A DNA stretch of 64,000 bases from an uncultured Eubacteriales bacterium (GTDB lineage: Bacteria; Bacillota; Clostridia; Oscillospirales; Oscillospiraceae). The notes under the pieces were generated by a model that saw nothing but the letters and a program-made list of their open reading frames with translations, made no database searches and was not told the origin of the DNA. Every line of letters begins with the position of its first letter. Within the stretch, counting starts at the first letter, position 1. The stretch is from contig UQVA01000006.1 of the NCBI GenBank assembly GCA_900544405.1, positions 19,960 to 83,959 on the forward strand. Direction: 5' to 3'. Shown here one piece after another: positions 52,688 to 62,300 of the stretch. The translations under genes were made by a program, and so were the position numbers.

Positions 52688-53620
52688 ATGGTGACTTCTG
52701 TCCGTCCCACCCCCGTCCGGCTGAAAAAGGGACTGCGGGGCTGGTTGACGGCTTTGCCGTTTATTCTGCCGGGGCTTGTGCTGGTGACGGCCTTCATCCT
52801 CTATCCCCTGCTCTTTACGGTCCGCATTGCCCTTTCGGACTACCAGATCGTCCAGGGAAAAATCACCTTTCTGGGCCTGGATAATTTCCGGAAGGTCCTG
52901 TCCGGCGGCTCCCGGTTCTGGTATGCCTACCGGAACAATTTTCTCTACGCCCTGGTGACGGTCCCCTTCATCCTGCTGGGCGGGATGCTGTTCGCCTATC
53001 TCATCAACGGCCTGAAAAAGGGCCAGAGCATCTTCCGGGTAGGCTTCTACCTGCCGGTGATCACCTCCTGGGTGATCGTCAGTCTGGTCTTTCAGTATAT
53101 GTTCAACAACTCCAACCGGGGGCTTATCAACTACATCCTCGTGGACGTGCTGCACATTCTGGACGACTATGTGCCCTGGCTTCTGCGGGAGTGGTCCGGC
53201 AACGCGGCCATCTGGCTCATGGGCATCTGGAAAAACCTGGGCTGGGCCATGCTCATTTACCTGGCAGCCCTGCAGGGCATTCCCAAGGACCGCTATGAAG
53301 CGGCGGAGCTGGACGGAGCCGGTCTCTGGGCCAAATTCTGGCACATCACCATTCCCTCCCTGCGCCCCACCACCTTCTATGTGATGGTGAACATGATCAT
53401 CGGCTCCTTCAACGTGTTCATCCAGGTGATGATGCTCACCGGCGGAAATCCCAACGGCAAGACCTCCACGCTGCAATACCTGCTCTACGACAAAGCCTTC
53501 AATCAATTCCAGTTTGGCGAAGCCTCAGCCATCGGCATGATCTCCGCCGTGACCATTGTGGTCTTGACGGTAGTCCTGAACCGGGTCTTCCGGCTGGACA
53601 ATGTGGACCAGGAGGGATAA
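52688..53620 (+). CDS. Sugar ABC importer permease, MalF/UgpA type
   Basis: 310 residues with six membrane spans. LPFILPGLVLVTAFILYPL is the first span. The cytoplasmic EAA loop reads YEAAELDGAGLWAKFWHITIPSLRP near residue 205. It forms half of the channel with the next gene, which follows after 2 bases. Confidence 0.94.
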   Translation: MVTSVRPTPVRLKKGLRGWLTALPFILPGLVLVTAFILYPLLFTVRIALSDYQIVQGKITFLGLDNFRKVLSGGSRFWYAYRNNFLYALVTVPFILLGGMLFAYLINGLKKGQSIFRVGFYLPVITSWVIVSLVFQYMFNNSNRGLINYILVDVLHILDDYVPWLLREWSGNAAIWLMGIWKNLGWAMLIYLAALQGIPKDRYEAAELDGAGLWAKFWHITIPSLRPTTFYVMVNMIIGSFNVFIQVMMLTGGNPNGKTSTLQYLLYDKAFNQFQFGEASAIGMISAVTIVVLTVVLNRVFRLDNVDQEG

Positions 53621-53622
53621 GC

Positions 53623-54492
53623 ATGAAAAGCAAAAAACGTTCGGAAATTCTGGGTCAGGCCCTGCTGTGGGTGCTGCTCATCGGGGCGCTGCTGGTGTTT
53701 TCCGTGCCCTTCCTCTTTATGATCTCCAATTCCTTTGAGGAATTCAGCTATGTGCTTCCCTATCCCCCAAAGCTCCTGCCTACCCGGCTGGACTTCTCGG
53801 CCTACAAGCACATTCTGGATATGAACATTTTCCCGGTGGCCGTCCGCAACAGCATCGTCAACACCTGCCTGACGGTGGTCCTGTCCGTGTTCGTATCCAC
53901 CCTTTCCGCCTACGGCTTCGCCCGTGTTCCCTTCCCGGGCCGGGAAAAGCTCTTTGGAATTTATCTTTTCACCCTGATGATGCCGGGATTCCTGAACATC
54001 ATCCCCCAATTCCTCATTCTGAAGGGAATCCGGCTTCCGGGCCTGCCCAACGGACTGGTGGGGACCCGAGCGGGACTGATCCTCATTTATGTGGCCACCA
54101 ACGTCTGCGGCCACACCTTCTTCCTGCGGAATTTCTTCCGGAGTCTGCCGGATTCCCTGTCGGAATCGGTCATTGTGGACGGCGGCGGACACGGGACCAT
54201 TTTCTTCAGGATCATGCTTCCCCTGTCCACCCCAGCCATCGGCACCATGACCATTTTTGCCTTTCAGGGTTTCTGGGAGGAGTATTTCACCGCCAAGGTG
54301 CTGGTAGGCGCCGATGAAACCATGATCACCTTTCCCCTGCTGCTGCAGCGGCTCAACGGCCAGCACGCCACCCGCTGGGAGTGGGTCTTTGCGGCCTCTA
54401 TTCTGGCGCTGATTCCGGTGGTGGTGCTGTTCCTGCTGTTCCAGCGGAAAATGGTGGTGGGCGGTCTGACCCAGGGGGCGGTGAAGGGATGA
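53623..54492 (+). CDS. Sugar ABC importer permease, MalG/UgpE type
   Basis: 289 residues with six membrane spans. The EAA loop is altered: SESVIVDGGGHGTIFFRIMLPLSTPA near residue 185, where EAA is ESV. It overlaps the intracellular GH66 gene by four bases (ATGA), tying import directly to hydrolysis. Confidence 0.93.
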   Translation: MKSKKRSEILGQALLWVLLIGALLVFSVPFLFMISNSFEEFSYVLPYPPKLLPTRLDFSAYKHILDMNIFPVAVRNSIVNTCLTVVLSVFVSTLSAYGFARVPFPGREKLFGIYLFTLMMPGFLNIIPQFLILKGIRLPGLPNGLVGTRAGLILIYVATNVCGHTFFLRNFFRSLPDSLSESVIVDGGGHGTIFFRIMLPLSTPAIGTMTIFAFQGFWEEYFTAKVLVGADETMITFPLLLQRLNGQHATRWEWVFAASILALIPVVVLFLLFQRKMVVGGLTQGAVKG

Positions 54493-56099
54493 AGCTGACT
54501 GCTTTTCTGGATAAGGCCCAGTACCTGCCGGGCGACACCGTAAAACTGACCCTCAACGCCGATGCCGCCGGTGCGGAAGTGACCCTGACCCGGCTGGAGC
54601 AGGCCGTTCCCTGTGTCTGCCAATGGGAAGGCCGGGAGATTCGCCTGTCCGGTCTGCCCGAAGGCTGCTACGGTCTCACCGTAACGGCGGCAGGAGCGCG
54701 CTGGGAAGGAGCCTTTGACATCCTCCGGGACCGGCGCAGCGTGACCCGCTATGCCTTTTTGTCGGATTTCGGCCCCGGTGACGGGAACCCGGAGGCCGTC
54801 CAATGGCTCCGGGACCTGCACTTCAACGCCATACAATTCTACGACTGGATGTACCGTCACGACGCCCTGCTTCCTCCGGCGGACCGGTTCCGGGACCCTC
54901 TGGGCCGGGAAATGGATCTGAGCGTCATCCGGGAAAAAATAGCCGCCTGCAAAACCAGCGGTATCCGCCCCATTGCCTACGGGGCCATCTATGCCGCCGA
55001 CAAAGAGCGGTTCCAGGCCCACCCGGAATGGGGGATGTACACCCTGGACGGCCAGCCCATGACCTTCGCCGGATGGCTGTATTACATGAACATCGCCCGG
55101 AGCTGCGGCTGGTCGGACCACATTCTGGAGGAATACCGCAAGGCCATTGCCTTCGGCTTTTCCGGCATTCACATGGACACCTACGGCTTCCCCAAGCAGG
55201 TCTGGGACAACCAACACCGGCCCGTGGACCTGGCGGAGGAAATCCCAATGCTCATTGACCGGGCGGCGGCCATTGTCCGCCGGGAGGACCCGGAGGGCGG
55301 TGTCATCTTCAACGCCGTAAACAACTGGCCCATGGAGGCCGTGGCCCAAACGGGACAGGACGCCGTATATATTGAAGTCTGGCCTCCCAATGACCGCTAC
55401 CGGGACCTGTACACCCTCATCGCTCAGGCCCGGCGCTGCTCCGGCAAGCCGGTGGTACTGGCGGCCTATCTGAAGGCCTTTCTGGAGCCTGACCAAGCGC
55501 GCGCAGAGCGGGCCTTCCGGCTGTGCTGGGCGGCCATTCACGCCTCCGGCGGCACCCAGCTGGTGCTTGGCGAAAACCGGGCGGTCCTGCGGGACAGCTA
55601 TTACGCCAATTATGCACCCCTGCGGGCCGAATTCCTGCCGGTGGTCCAGAAATACTGTGATTTTATCGTCCGCTATGGGGAGCTGACCCTGGAAAACACC
55701 GGCGTGGACATCAGCCGCACCGCTTCGGACGGCATCAATGAGGATGTCCGCTTCACCGGCGGAGACTGCGTTTTCTCCACCGATGCCCAGGCGGATACCG
55801 TCTGGACCATTCTCCGGGAGGAAAAGCACCGCCTGAGCCTGCACCTTGTGAACCTGCGGGGCAATGATGACCGCTGGAACGCACCCAAGGCCCAGCCGGT
55901 CCTTACGGAGCATATCCTGCTCCACCTGCGGCTGGACCGGTCCGTCACGGGCATCTACGCCGCCTCCCCCGACGGAGATTCGCTGGCCCCGGAAAGCCTG
56001 CTCTTCACCTGGCAGGATACGCCTCAGGGCCGCATTTACACGGCGGAACTGCCGCCGCTGGCATACTGGATGACCCTCTGGGTCCTTACGGAGGTTTAA
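54489..56099 (+). CDS. GH66 family dextranase-like enzyme, intracellular
   Basis: 536 residues from ATG 54489; the longer open frame before it runs inside the permease gene. An N-terminal Ig-like domain (1-90) is followed by the GH66 barrel: YAFLSDFGPGDGNPE, FNAIQFYDWMYRHDALL, nucleophile aspartate in FSGIHMDTYGFPKQ and acid/base glutamate in DAVYIEVWPPND. It lacks a signal peptide, CBM35 insert and GH15 part, unlike the secreted protein at 45588. It would shorten imported isomaltooligosaccharides in the cytosol. About 536 residues is near the minimum for GH66. Confidence 0.88.
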   Translation: MKLTAFLDKAQYLPGDTVKLTLNADAAGAEVTLTRLEQAVPCVCQWEGREIRLSGLPEGCYGLTVTAAGARWEGAFDILRDRRSVTRYAFLSDFGPGDGNPEAVQWLRDLHFNAIQFYDWMYRHDALLPPADRFRDPLGREMDLSVIREKIAACKTSGIRPIAYGAIYAADKERFQAHPEWGMYTLDGQPMTFAGWLYYMNIARSCGWSDHILEEYRKAIAFGFSGIHMDTYGFPKQVWDNQHRPVDLAEEIPMLIDRAAAIVRREDPEGGVIFNAVNNWPMEAVAQTGQDAVYIEVWPPNDRYRDLYTLIAQARRCSGKPVVLAAYLKAFLEPDQARAERAFRLCWAAIHASGGTQLVLGENRAVLRDSYYANYAPLRAEFLPVVQKYCDFIVRYGELTLENTGVDISRTASDGINEDVRFTGGDCVFSTDAQADTVWTILREEKHRLSLHLVNLRGNDDRWNAPKAQPVLTEHILLHLRLDRSVTGIYAASPDGDSLAPESLLFTWQDTPQGRIYTAELPPLAYWMTLWVLTEV

Positions 56100-56102
56100 A
56101 AA

Positions 56103-56999
56103 ATGCTGTTCTCCTACAATGCAGACCTGCTGCCCCAGGTCCGGATGATGGGCCAGATCCGGTACAGTGAACCCTGGCTCCACTTTTCCCGGTGCATCAA
56201 CGAGTGGGTCCTCTATGTGATCCGGGACGGGAATCTCTACTTGCAGGAGGACGGCGTGCGCTATCACCTGGCCGCCGGAGACTTTTTCCTGCTGGAACCG
56301 GGATTGACCCACGAGGGCTATCAGCGCTCCGCCTGTGACTATTACTACGTCCATTTCTCCCACCCGGACATGGGCCGGATGGAAGACGAAACCGCCGCCA
56401 TGGCGGCTCTGGCGGATAAGCGCCGGAAAAGTCTGACCAGCTACAATCTGGACCCGGAGGACCCCACGGACCCCATTACTTATCTACCCAAGCAGTTCCA
56501 CCTGACCGGCGGGGAATTCAAGGCAGAGCTGCGCCACGCCGTAGAGGTCTACGACAGCCGGGAGGAGCATTACAAGCGCCGGACCTCCACTCTGCTCCAC
56601 AGCTTCCTGCTGGAAACGGCCCACGAAAATCTGCTCGCCCATAGCCGCTCCCCCGGAAAACGCATCCGGAAATCCGATGTGATGGCGGAAAAGCTGTTGC
56701 GTTACGTCAACCAGAACTATACCCGCCACCTGACCAGCCGGGACATTGAGGAGCAGTTCGAGGGGAATTTTGACTATCTGAACCGGACCTTCGCCGCCCT
56801 CACCGGCTCGCCGGTATTCACCTACATCAACATTCTGCGCATCAATAACGCCAAGCAGCTCATCGCCACCACCGACCTGCCCTTCTCGGAGATCGGCTAC
56901 CTGGTGGGGGTGGAGGACCGGTACTATTTTTCCAAGCTTTTCCGAAAAATGACCGGCATGAGTCCCTCGGACTACTACAAAGAAGTCAGGAGCGAATAA
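56103..56999 (+). CDS. AraC family transcriptional regulator
   Basis: 298 residues. A cupin-like sensor domain at the N-terminus includes YLQEDGVRYHLAAGDFFLLEPG. The C-terminal 100 residues form the double helix-turn-helix, with LRINNAKQLIATTDLPFSEIGYLVG-type text and YYFSKLFRKMTGMSPSDYY at the end. GGAGG lies 8 bases before the ATG. It probably senses an isomaltooligosaccharide and activates this operon and the divergent GH66/GH15 gene. Confidence 0.93.
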   Translation: MLFSYNADLLPQVRMMGQIRYSEPWLHFSRCINEWVLYVIRDGNLYLQEDGVRYHLAAGDFFLLEPGLTHEGYQRSACDYYYVHFSHPDMGRMEDETAAMAALADKRRKSLTSYNLDPEDPTDPITYLPKQFHLTGGEFKAELRHAVEVYDSREEHYKRRTSTLLHSFLLETAHENLLAHSRSPGKRIRKSDVMAEKLLRYVNQNYTRHLTSRDIEEQFEGNFDYLNRTFAALTGSPVFTYINILRINNAKQLIATTDLPFSEIGYLVGVEDRYYFSKLFRKMTGMSPSDYYKEVRSE

Positions 57000-57000
57000 C

Positions 57001-57621
57001 ATGGAGAACGTCGAAAAGGGTCTGGTCCGGCAATGCTGGCGGCATTTGTTTTCCCTGATGGTCCTGAATCTGCTGACGCTGGCAGGCTGTCTGCCCATTC
57101 TCACCATCCCCGCTGCCCTGACGGCCCTGAGCCGCAGCTGTCAGGACCTGCTGCTGGAAAAGCCCCAGCCCATCCGGGGTTTCTGGCGGACCTTCCGGAC
57201 CCATTTGCTCCCGGCGCTGCCCCTGGGACTGCTGTTCCCGCTGACCCCGGCGGCAGCCCTGTACGGCTGCCTTTTCTATGTACAGAACGCAGGAACGCGC
57301 CCCTGGCTGCTGATTCCCGGCATTTTCTGCCTACTGGTGGGCTGTCTGGCGGTCTTCGCATCCGGTCTGGCCTACCCCATGCTGGCCCGGACAGACCTGT
57401 CCGCCCGGATGGTCCTTCGCAACAGCTTCCTGCTGCTGTTCCGGGGCTGCGGCTTCGGTACGCTGCTGCTTTCGGCCCTGCTGGAGGCAGGGATGGTCCT
57501 TCTCTTTCCACATTCCCTCCCGGCGCTGGTGCTGCTGGGGGCCTCCCTTCCCGCTTTCACCGCCGCTTACGGCACCCTGCCCGCGCTGGACGCCCTGGTG
57601 GTGAAAAAGGCACGTGAATAA
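57001..57621 (+). CDS. DUF624 (YesL-like) membrane protein, copy 2
   Basis: 206 residues with five or six hydrophobic segments. LAGCLPILTIPAALTALSRS near residue 26 and GFWRTFRTHLLPALPLG near residue 58 match the two hallmark regions of DUF624, also seen in the protein at 19841. It starts one base after the AraC gene stop and ends the dextran operon before a terminator. Its role beside sugar importers is not known. Confidence 0.82.
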   Translation: MENVEKGLVRQCWRHLFSLMVLNLLTLAGCLPILTIPAALTALSRSCQDLLLEKPQPIRGFWRTFRTHLLPALPLGLLFPLTPAAALYGCLFYVQNAGTRPWLLIPGIFCLLVGCLAVFASGLAYPMLARTDLSARMVLRNSFLLLFRGCGFGTLLLSALLEAGMVLLFPHSLPALVLLGASLPAFTAAYGTLPALDALVVKKARE

Positions 57622-57625
57622 AGAC

Positions 57626-57660
57626 GTCCCGGAGTGGGGAACACTCCGGGACTTTCTTTT
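57626..57660. terminator. Bidirectional terminator of the dextran operon
   Basis: GTCCCGGAGTG pairs perfectly with CACTCCGGGAC, followed by TTTCTTTT. It lies between converging genes. Confidence 0.88.
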
Positions 57661-57663
57661 CAC

Positions 57664-58098
57664 TTAACCCTTTACATTATAATCGGCATTCATCAGGTTG
57701 ACGGCGTTGAAGAGCTTGTGCAGGAACACGAAGGGACCCACAAGGATCAGCGCACCCAGCACGTTCCAAAGCCAATAGTCCCTGGCGCCGAAGCTGTATG
57801 CGATACCCCGGCGCTGAAGCTCTGCGCCGATGCGGTTGCACAGTTTGTGGTTCCAGACAATGTAGCCGATGCCCAGCGTCAGCGGCCCCACCAGGAACAC
57901 CAGCAGGCAGTAATGCATGGTTTTCTTGCCGTCATAGCGGGAGGCGACGACGTTGATGTCATTGGACACCGAGGACATGACCACGATGCCGTAAATTCCG
58001 AACGTAATAATGGACAGCAAGATCGTTTTCAATAAACCTTTGTTCGTTTTCAGCTGGCCCACCGGGGCCGTCGGGACAGGATTTGCCGTGTTTTCCAT
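57664..58098 (-). CDS. DUF4234-like small membrane protein
   Basis: 144 residues from ATG 58098, where AAAGGAG lies upstream; the frame opens 30 codons earlier through the promoter. After a polar N-terminus comes TILLSIITFGIYGIVVMSSVSNDIN, the typical DUF4234 start, then three more hydrophobic segments. The function is unknown. A stand-alone gene with its own promoter. Confidence 0.8.
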   Translation of the reverse strand: MENTANPVPTAPVGQLKTNKGLLKTILLSIITFGIYGIVVMSSVSNDINVVASRYDGKKTMHYCLLVFLVGPLTLGIGYIVWNHKLCNRIGAELQRRGIAYSFGARDYWLWNVLGALILVGPFVFLHKLFNAVNLMNADYNVKG

Positions 58099-58159
58099 AA
58101 AAATGCTCCTTTCCGTTTTGCAGAAAAAATTCAGTTTTCTTTCCAACTTCTGCACTTTT

Positions 58160-58188
58160 AGTATATCATAGCCAATACTCGGTGTCAA
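58160..58188 (-). promoter_or_regulatory. Promoter of the DUF4234 gene
   Basis: TTGACA, 17 bases, TATACT on the minus strand, 62 bases before the ATG. The AT-rich stretch beyond contains the palindrome ATATAAATTTATAT near 58214. Confidence 0.78.
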
Positions 58189-58355
58189 TAGGAAAGCGTT
58201 TTTTCCGATATATCAATATAAATTTATATTTATACTATGTGCTTACGTCAGCATCCAATGTCTTTTTCGTCGGTATTCAGGTGTTCTTCCGGCAATGCCT
58301 GTTGGGTACTTTTCCGTTCAGGCAATATCCGCCAGCTTTTTGGTGATCCGCAGGG

Positions 58356-58472
58356 TCACTTCCATCCTCCGCCCACAGTATAGAGCGTTCCCGGAGAATG
58401 GTTCATCCGTTCGACCGTTTCCGGCGGAGCCTGTCCCCTTCCCTTTCCCGATAAAGCGCCGCTTCGCTTCAT
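58356..58472 (-). CDS. Possible 38-residue peptide with a strong ribosome site
   Basis: ATG 58472 is preceded by AAGGAGG at a good distance. The peptide begins MKRSGALSGKG and ends TVGGGWK. The frame just after it, if shifted by one base, continues VTLRITKKLADIA, so it may be the frameshifted remnant of a slightly longer protein. I do not recognise the product. No promoter was found. Confidence 0.35.
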   Translation of the reverse strand: MKRSGALSGKGRGQAPPETVERMNHSPGTLYTVGGGWK

Positions 58473-58545
58473 AAAAATGCCTCCTTATTTGTGATGGCGT
58501 GGACCGCCTCACAGCAGGGCCTGTAAATTTCGCGAAAAACAGCGT

Positions 58546-58574
58546 TTGCAATTTTCGTCTTTTTCTGTTATAAT
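58546..58574 (+). promoter_or_regulatory. Promoter of the DUF454 gene
   Basis: TTGCAA, 17 bases, TATAAT, about 133 bases before ATG 58708. Confidence 0.75.
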
Positions 58575-58659
58575 ATGTTATTATATGCCTCTCACGGGAG
58601 GCTTTGGGGGCCTTCCCCACCGGCAGCCGCAGGCAAGGCGGCTTTTCCGAAGCGGGTTC

Positions 58660-58675
58660 GTTAGTTTAGACTAAC
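58660..58675 (+). promoter_or_regulatory. Inverted repeat in the DUF454 leader, DtxR-box-like
   Basis: GTTAGT-TTAG-ACTAAC, a perfect 6-base inverted repeat, 32 bases before the ATG. It resembles boxes bound by DtxR-type metal regulators, by eye only. Confidence 0.4.
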
Positions 58676-58707
58676 TTTCCCGGAATTTTCGCATTGGAGT
58701 TCACCGC

Positions 58708-59100
58708 ATGAACGTAAAACGACTGATTTTTCTCATTCTGGGCTGCATTTGCCTGGCCCTGGGCTGCATCGGCATCGTGCTGCCCATCCTGCCCACGGTC
58801 CCCTTCTTCCTGGCCACGGTTTTTTGCTTTTCCCAGTCCTCTCAAAAACTCCACGACTGGTTTTTGGGTACGAAGCTCTACAAAAACGACCTGGAATCCT
58901 ATGTGAAGGGCCAGGGCATGACCGCCGGCACCAAGGCAAAAATTCTTACAACGGTCACGGCCCTGATGGCCTTCGGCTTCTACATGATGTTCCGCAAGGC
59001 CCTGTATATCCCCTGCGGCATTCTGGCCTGCGTGTGGGTGGCACACCTGATCTACTTCCTGTTCGGGGTCAAGGCCCTGGAAAAATCCCCCGCCGCATAA
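58708..59100 (+). CDS. DUF454 (YbaN-like) small membrane protein
   Basis: 130 residues with three or four hydrophobic segments. LGCICLALGCIGIVLPILPTVPFFL is the glycine and proline-rich first hairpin typical of YbaN, followed by FCFSQSSQKLHDWFL. The function is unknown; the E. coli homologue is an inner-membrane protein. A metal-box-like inverted repeat in the leader hints at metal control, which is speculative. Confidence 0.85.
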   Translation: MNVKRLIFLILGCICLALGCIGIVLPILPTVPFFLATVFCFSQSSQKLHDWFLGTKLYKNDLESYVKGQGMTAGTKAKILTTVTALMAFGFYMMFRKALYIPCGILACVWVAHLIYFLFGVKALEKSPAA

Positions 59101-59101
59101 A

Positions 59102-59138
59102 AAAGCACCCGGTATTGCGAAAATACCGGGTGCTTTTT
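59102..59138. terminator. Bidirectional terminator
   Basis: AAAGCACCCGGTATT pairs perfectly with AATACCGGGTGCTTT, followed by TT and preceded by A runs. Confidence 0.92.
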
Positions 59139-59377
59139 CAATTCAGGTCCATTTCCCGGAGCAGTTCATCCAGATTCCGCCGCCCGTAGAGGACCCGCAG
59201 AATATAGATTCTTTCGTCCTCCCTGTCGGAAAAATAATAGAGCATATCGCTGCCCACCAGCTTTTTGCGGACGGTCCCGTTGGGCAGAAAGGCATTGTCC
59301 ACCGGAGCGCCGCTTTCCGGGAAGGCACAGGCTTCCCGAATGGCCCCCTGCAGCTTTTCCAGAAAATCCGCTCCCCG
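59138..59377 (-). pseudogene. Truncated RelE/ParE-family toxin
   Basis: A frame of about 76 residues, read by hand, that starts without any ATG or ribosome site and runs through the histidine kinase terminator. It reads ADFLEKLQGAIREACAFPES, then GTVRKKLVGSDMLYYFS and IYILRVLYGRRNLDELL before its stop. The C-terminal V-L-Y-G-R-R motif is typical of ParE-type toxins. The N-terminal 25-30 residues and the antitoxin gene are missing, so it is a remnant. Confidence 0.65.
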
Positions 59378-59393
59378 GAAATTTGGGGAGCGG
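59368..59393 (-). terminator. Terminator of the hybrid histidine kinase gene
   Basis: CCGCTCCCC pairs perfectly with GGGGAGCGG, followed by ATTTTC on the minus strand; it is also part of the ParE remnant frame. Confidence 0.7.
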
Positions 59394-59399
59394 CTTGCT

Positions 59400-62300
59400 T
59401 TATGCTTCGTTCAGAATTTCCGAAAGGGTCTTTAAGAAGGCGTTCGGGTCAATGGGCTTGGCCAAGTGGCCGTTCATTCCGGCGGCGATGGCGTCCTGCC
59501 GGTCCTCCTCAAAGGCGTTGGCGGTCATGGCCAGAATGGGGATGGCCCTGCAGAAGGGAGCCTCCATGGCCCGAATCTTCCGGGTGGCCTCGTAGCCGTC
59601 CATAACGGGCATCTGAATATCCATCAGAATCAGATCGTACTGCCCCGGAACGGCGTTCCTCATTTTCTCCACTGCCACAGAGCCGTCCGACGCTACTTCC
59701 ACCAGGAAGCCCGCTTCCCGGAGAATTTCCACGGCGATTTCCTGATTCAGGGCATTGTCCTCCACCAGCAGGATGCGCTTTTCTGCATGGGAGGGGGCTT
59801 TCTGCTCCGGCTTCGGGGCGGGCAGCGGCACCGGCTGGGAGAGAATGTCCCGCAGCTCGGACATAAAGAGGGGCTTTTCACAGAAGGCCGTGACCCCGGC
59901 CTCCCGGGCTTCCTCCTCCACATCGGACCAGTCGTAGGCGGTCAGAATAATGATGGGCTTGTCGTCCCCGATGACCTTCCGGATGCGCCGGACCGTCTCG
60001 ATGCCGTTCATATCCGGCATGAGCCAGTCGATGATGTAGGCATAGAACGCGTCGCCCATTTCCATGGCGTGCTTGGCCCGGATGACGGCCTCCTTGCCGG
60101 AGACGGTCCACTCGGACCGCATTCCGATCTCCGTCAGCATGGAGGAAACGCTCAGGCAGGTGTCCGTATCATCGTCGGCCACCAGCACCCGCAGACCCTG
60201 CAAGGACTCCACCTTCTGGTAGACATTTTGTTCCCCGGTAAGCCGGAAGGTCAGGCACACGTCAAATTCGCTGCCCACGCCCTCCTCACTTTTCAGGCGG
60301 ATGGTGCCGCCCATCATGTCCACGATTTTCTTGGTAATGGCCAGGCCCAGGCCGGTGCCCTGGATGCCGGAGACCGTGGCGCTTTCGGCCCGGGAGAAGG
60401 ACTCGAAAATATGCTGCTGGAACTCCTTGCTGATGCCGATGCCCGTGTCCCGAAGGACGAAGTGATACCGGGCGCAGCCCTTGGGGGCCTTGTTCTCCTG
60501 CTTGACCCGGAGGCTGATCAGGCCGCCGGTCTTGTTGAACTTCACCCCGTTGCCCAGGATATTCAGCAGAATTTGAGTCAGGCGCAGCTTGTCGGCGTAC
60601 ACGTCCTCGTCCACCACATCCACGGTGTTGATGAGGAAATCCAGCTGCTTGGAGGTGATGGTGGGCTGGATGATGGTGCGGATGTCGTGGAGCAGGTCCG
60701 GCAGGTGCAGGGGCTTCTCGTCGATTTTGACCTTTCCGCTTTCGATGCGGCTCATATCCAGCACGTCGTTGATAAGGGACAGCAGATGCTCGCTGGAGGT
60801 GCCGATCTTGCGCAGGTATTCCTTGACCTTCTCCTTATTATCAATGTGGGAAGCGGCCAGGGACGTGAAGCCGATGATGGCGTTCATGGGGGTCCGGATG
60901 TCGTGGGACATATTGTTCAGGAACTGGGTCTTGGCATGATTGGCGTATTCCGCTGCCGCCAGAGCCTCGGTGAGCTTTTCGTTCTTCTCCCGCTCCGCCA
61001 GCACGATGGCGTTGACGTTCTTGAAGCCCAGGATGAAATCCCCGCTGCCCGGCTCCCCGGCGGCGGTATAGCTCACCTGGAAATATTCCTGCTTGCCCTT
61101 GTAGAGCCGCTTGTAAATAACGCTGTAAATGGGCTGCCGCTGAATTTCGTGCAGCACCACCTCATACTGGGTCTTGCGGGAAAATTCTTCCTTGTCCTCC
61201 TCGCAGACGTAATGGACCAGGTAATCCTGCATGGCCAGGGCGTAATTCATGCTGTCCTGGGCGAAGATCACCGATTCCCGGGCTACGTTATCTTCACCCT
61301 CGTCCCGGTACTTGACGCTGTGGCGGCCCTCCTGGGTGACCAGCCAGACGGTGGTATACTCCCGGGCCAGGCCGCTGATGACCCGGGTCTGCTCGTCCAG
61401 CAGCCGGTGCTCCCGCTCCCGCTGGCGTTCCTCGGCCACGGCTGCCGAAACATCCTCCACGGCGAACAGGACCGTGGACACCTGACCCTGCTCATCCCGG
61501 GAGGCGGCGATCCAGCTGGCCCGGCACCATTCCCAGGGGTCCAGCTTCCCATGAAATGCCTCCACCAGCAGGTCGTTTTTCTCCAGTTCTTCCGGGAGCC
61601 GCCGCCGGTCCGTAAAGGCCCGCATTTTTTCCTGATCCTCCGGCCGCACGCACAGACTCAGGAAGGCTTCCGTCACGGCATCCGCCGTGAGGCAGTGCTC
61701 CACGGCCTGATCAAAGTAGGGGATATTTTTCAGAGCCTTGCAGGTATTGGTCCGCAGGTCCACCCAGTACACAGCAAAATAGGCGTTGTACAGCCCGCCG
61801 ATGGTATGAAGCTGCTCCTCCAGCTGGGCGTTCACCGCCTGGAGCCGGGCCTTTTTCTGCTCCTCCCGGGTAATGATGTCGTCAATGAGCCGGAAGCCCA
61901 CCACGGCCCCGGTGCCGGTTTCCCCGGTGAGCGCACCGGTTACCTCCAGATAGTGCCGCTCTCCGGTCTCCGCCACGATGCAGAACCGGTAGGAGAGCCG
62001 TGCGTGATCCCGGAGATAGGCCTTCAGATTCCGGGGCAGCAGCGTTTCCACAAAATCCGGGGCGGACCCCCGGTCGATGAATCGGGCAAAGCACGCTTCC
62101 AGCTTCCCCCGATAATCGGAAAAGTTGGAGACGGTTTTGCCCGCATCCAGAAAGCGGTTGGTCTGGGCGTCGGATTTCAGGACCGTAACGGTCTCTTTTT
62201 CAAAATTCAGATAGAAGAACGATAGAAAATCCTGACACAGGGTGTCGAGAATGTGCTTCTCATTTTTCAAAGACTCGTTTTCGGAAATGTCCAGGAAGGT

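Noticed and set aside
58318..58620. A 100-codon minus-strand frame
   Set aside because: It has no ribosome site, its N-terminal half is basic low-complexity text and it runs over the DUF454 promoter.
59466..62225. A 919-codon plus-strand frame opposite the histidine kinase
   Set aside because: The kinase, ATPase and receiver motifs on the minus strand are unmistakable.
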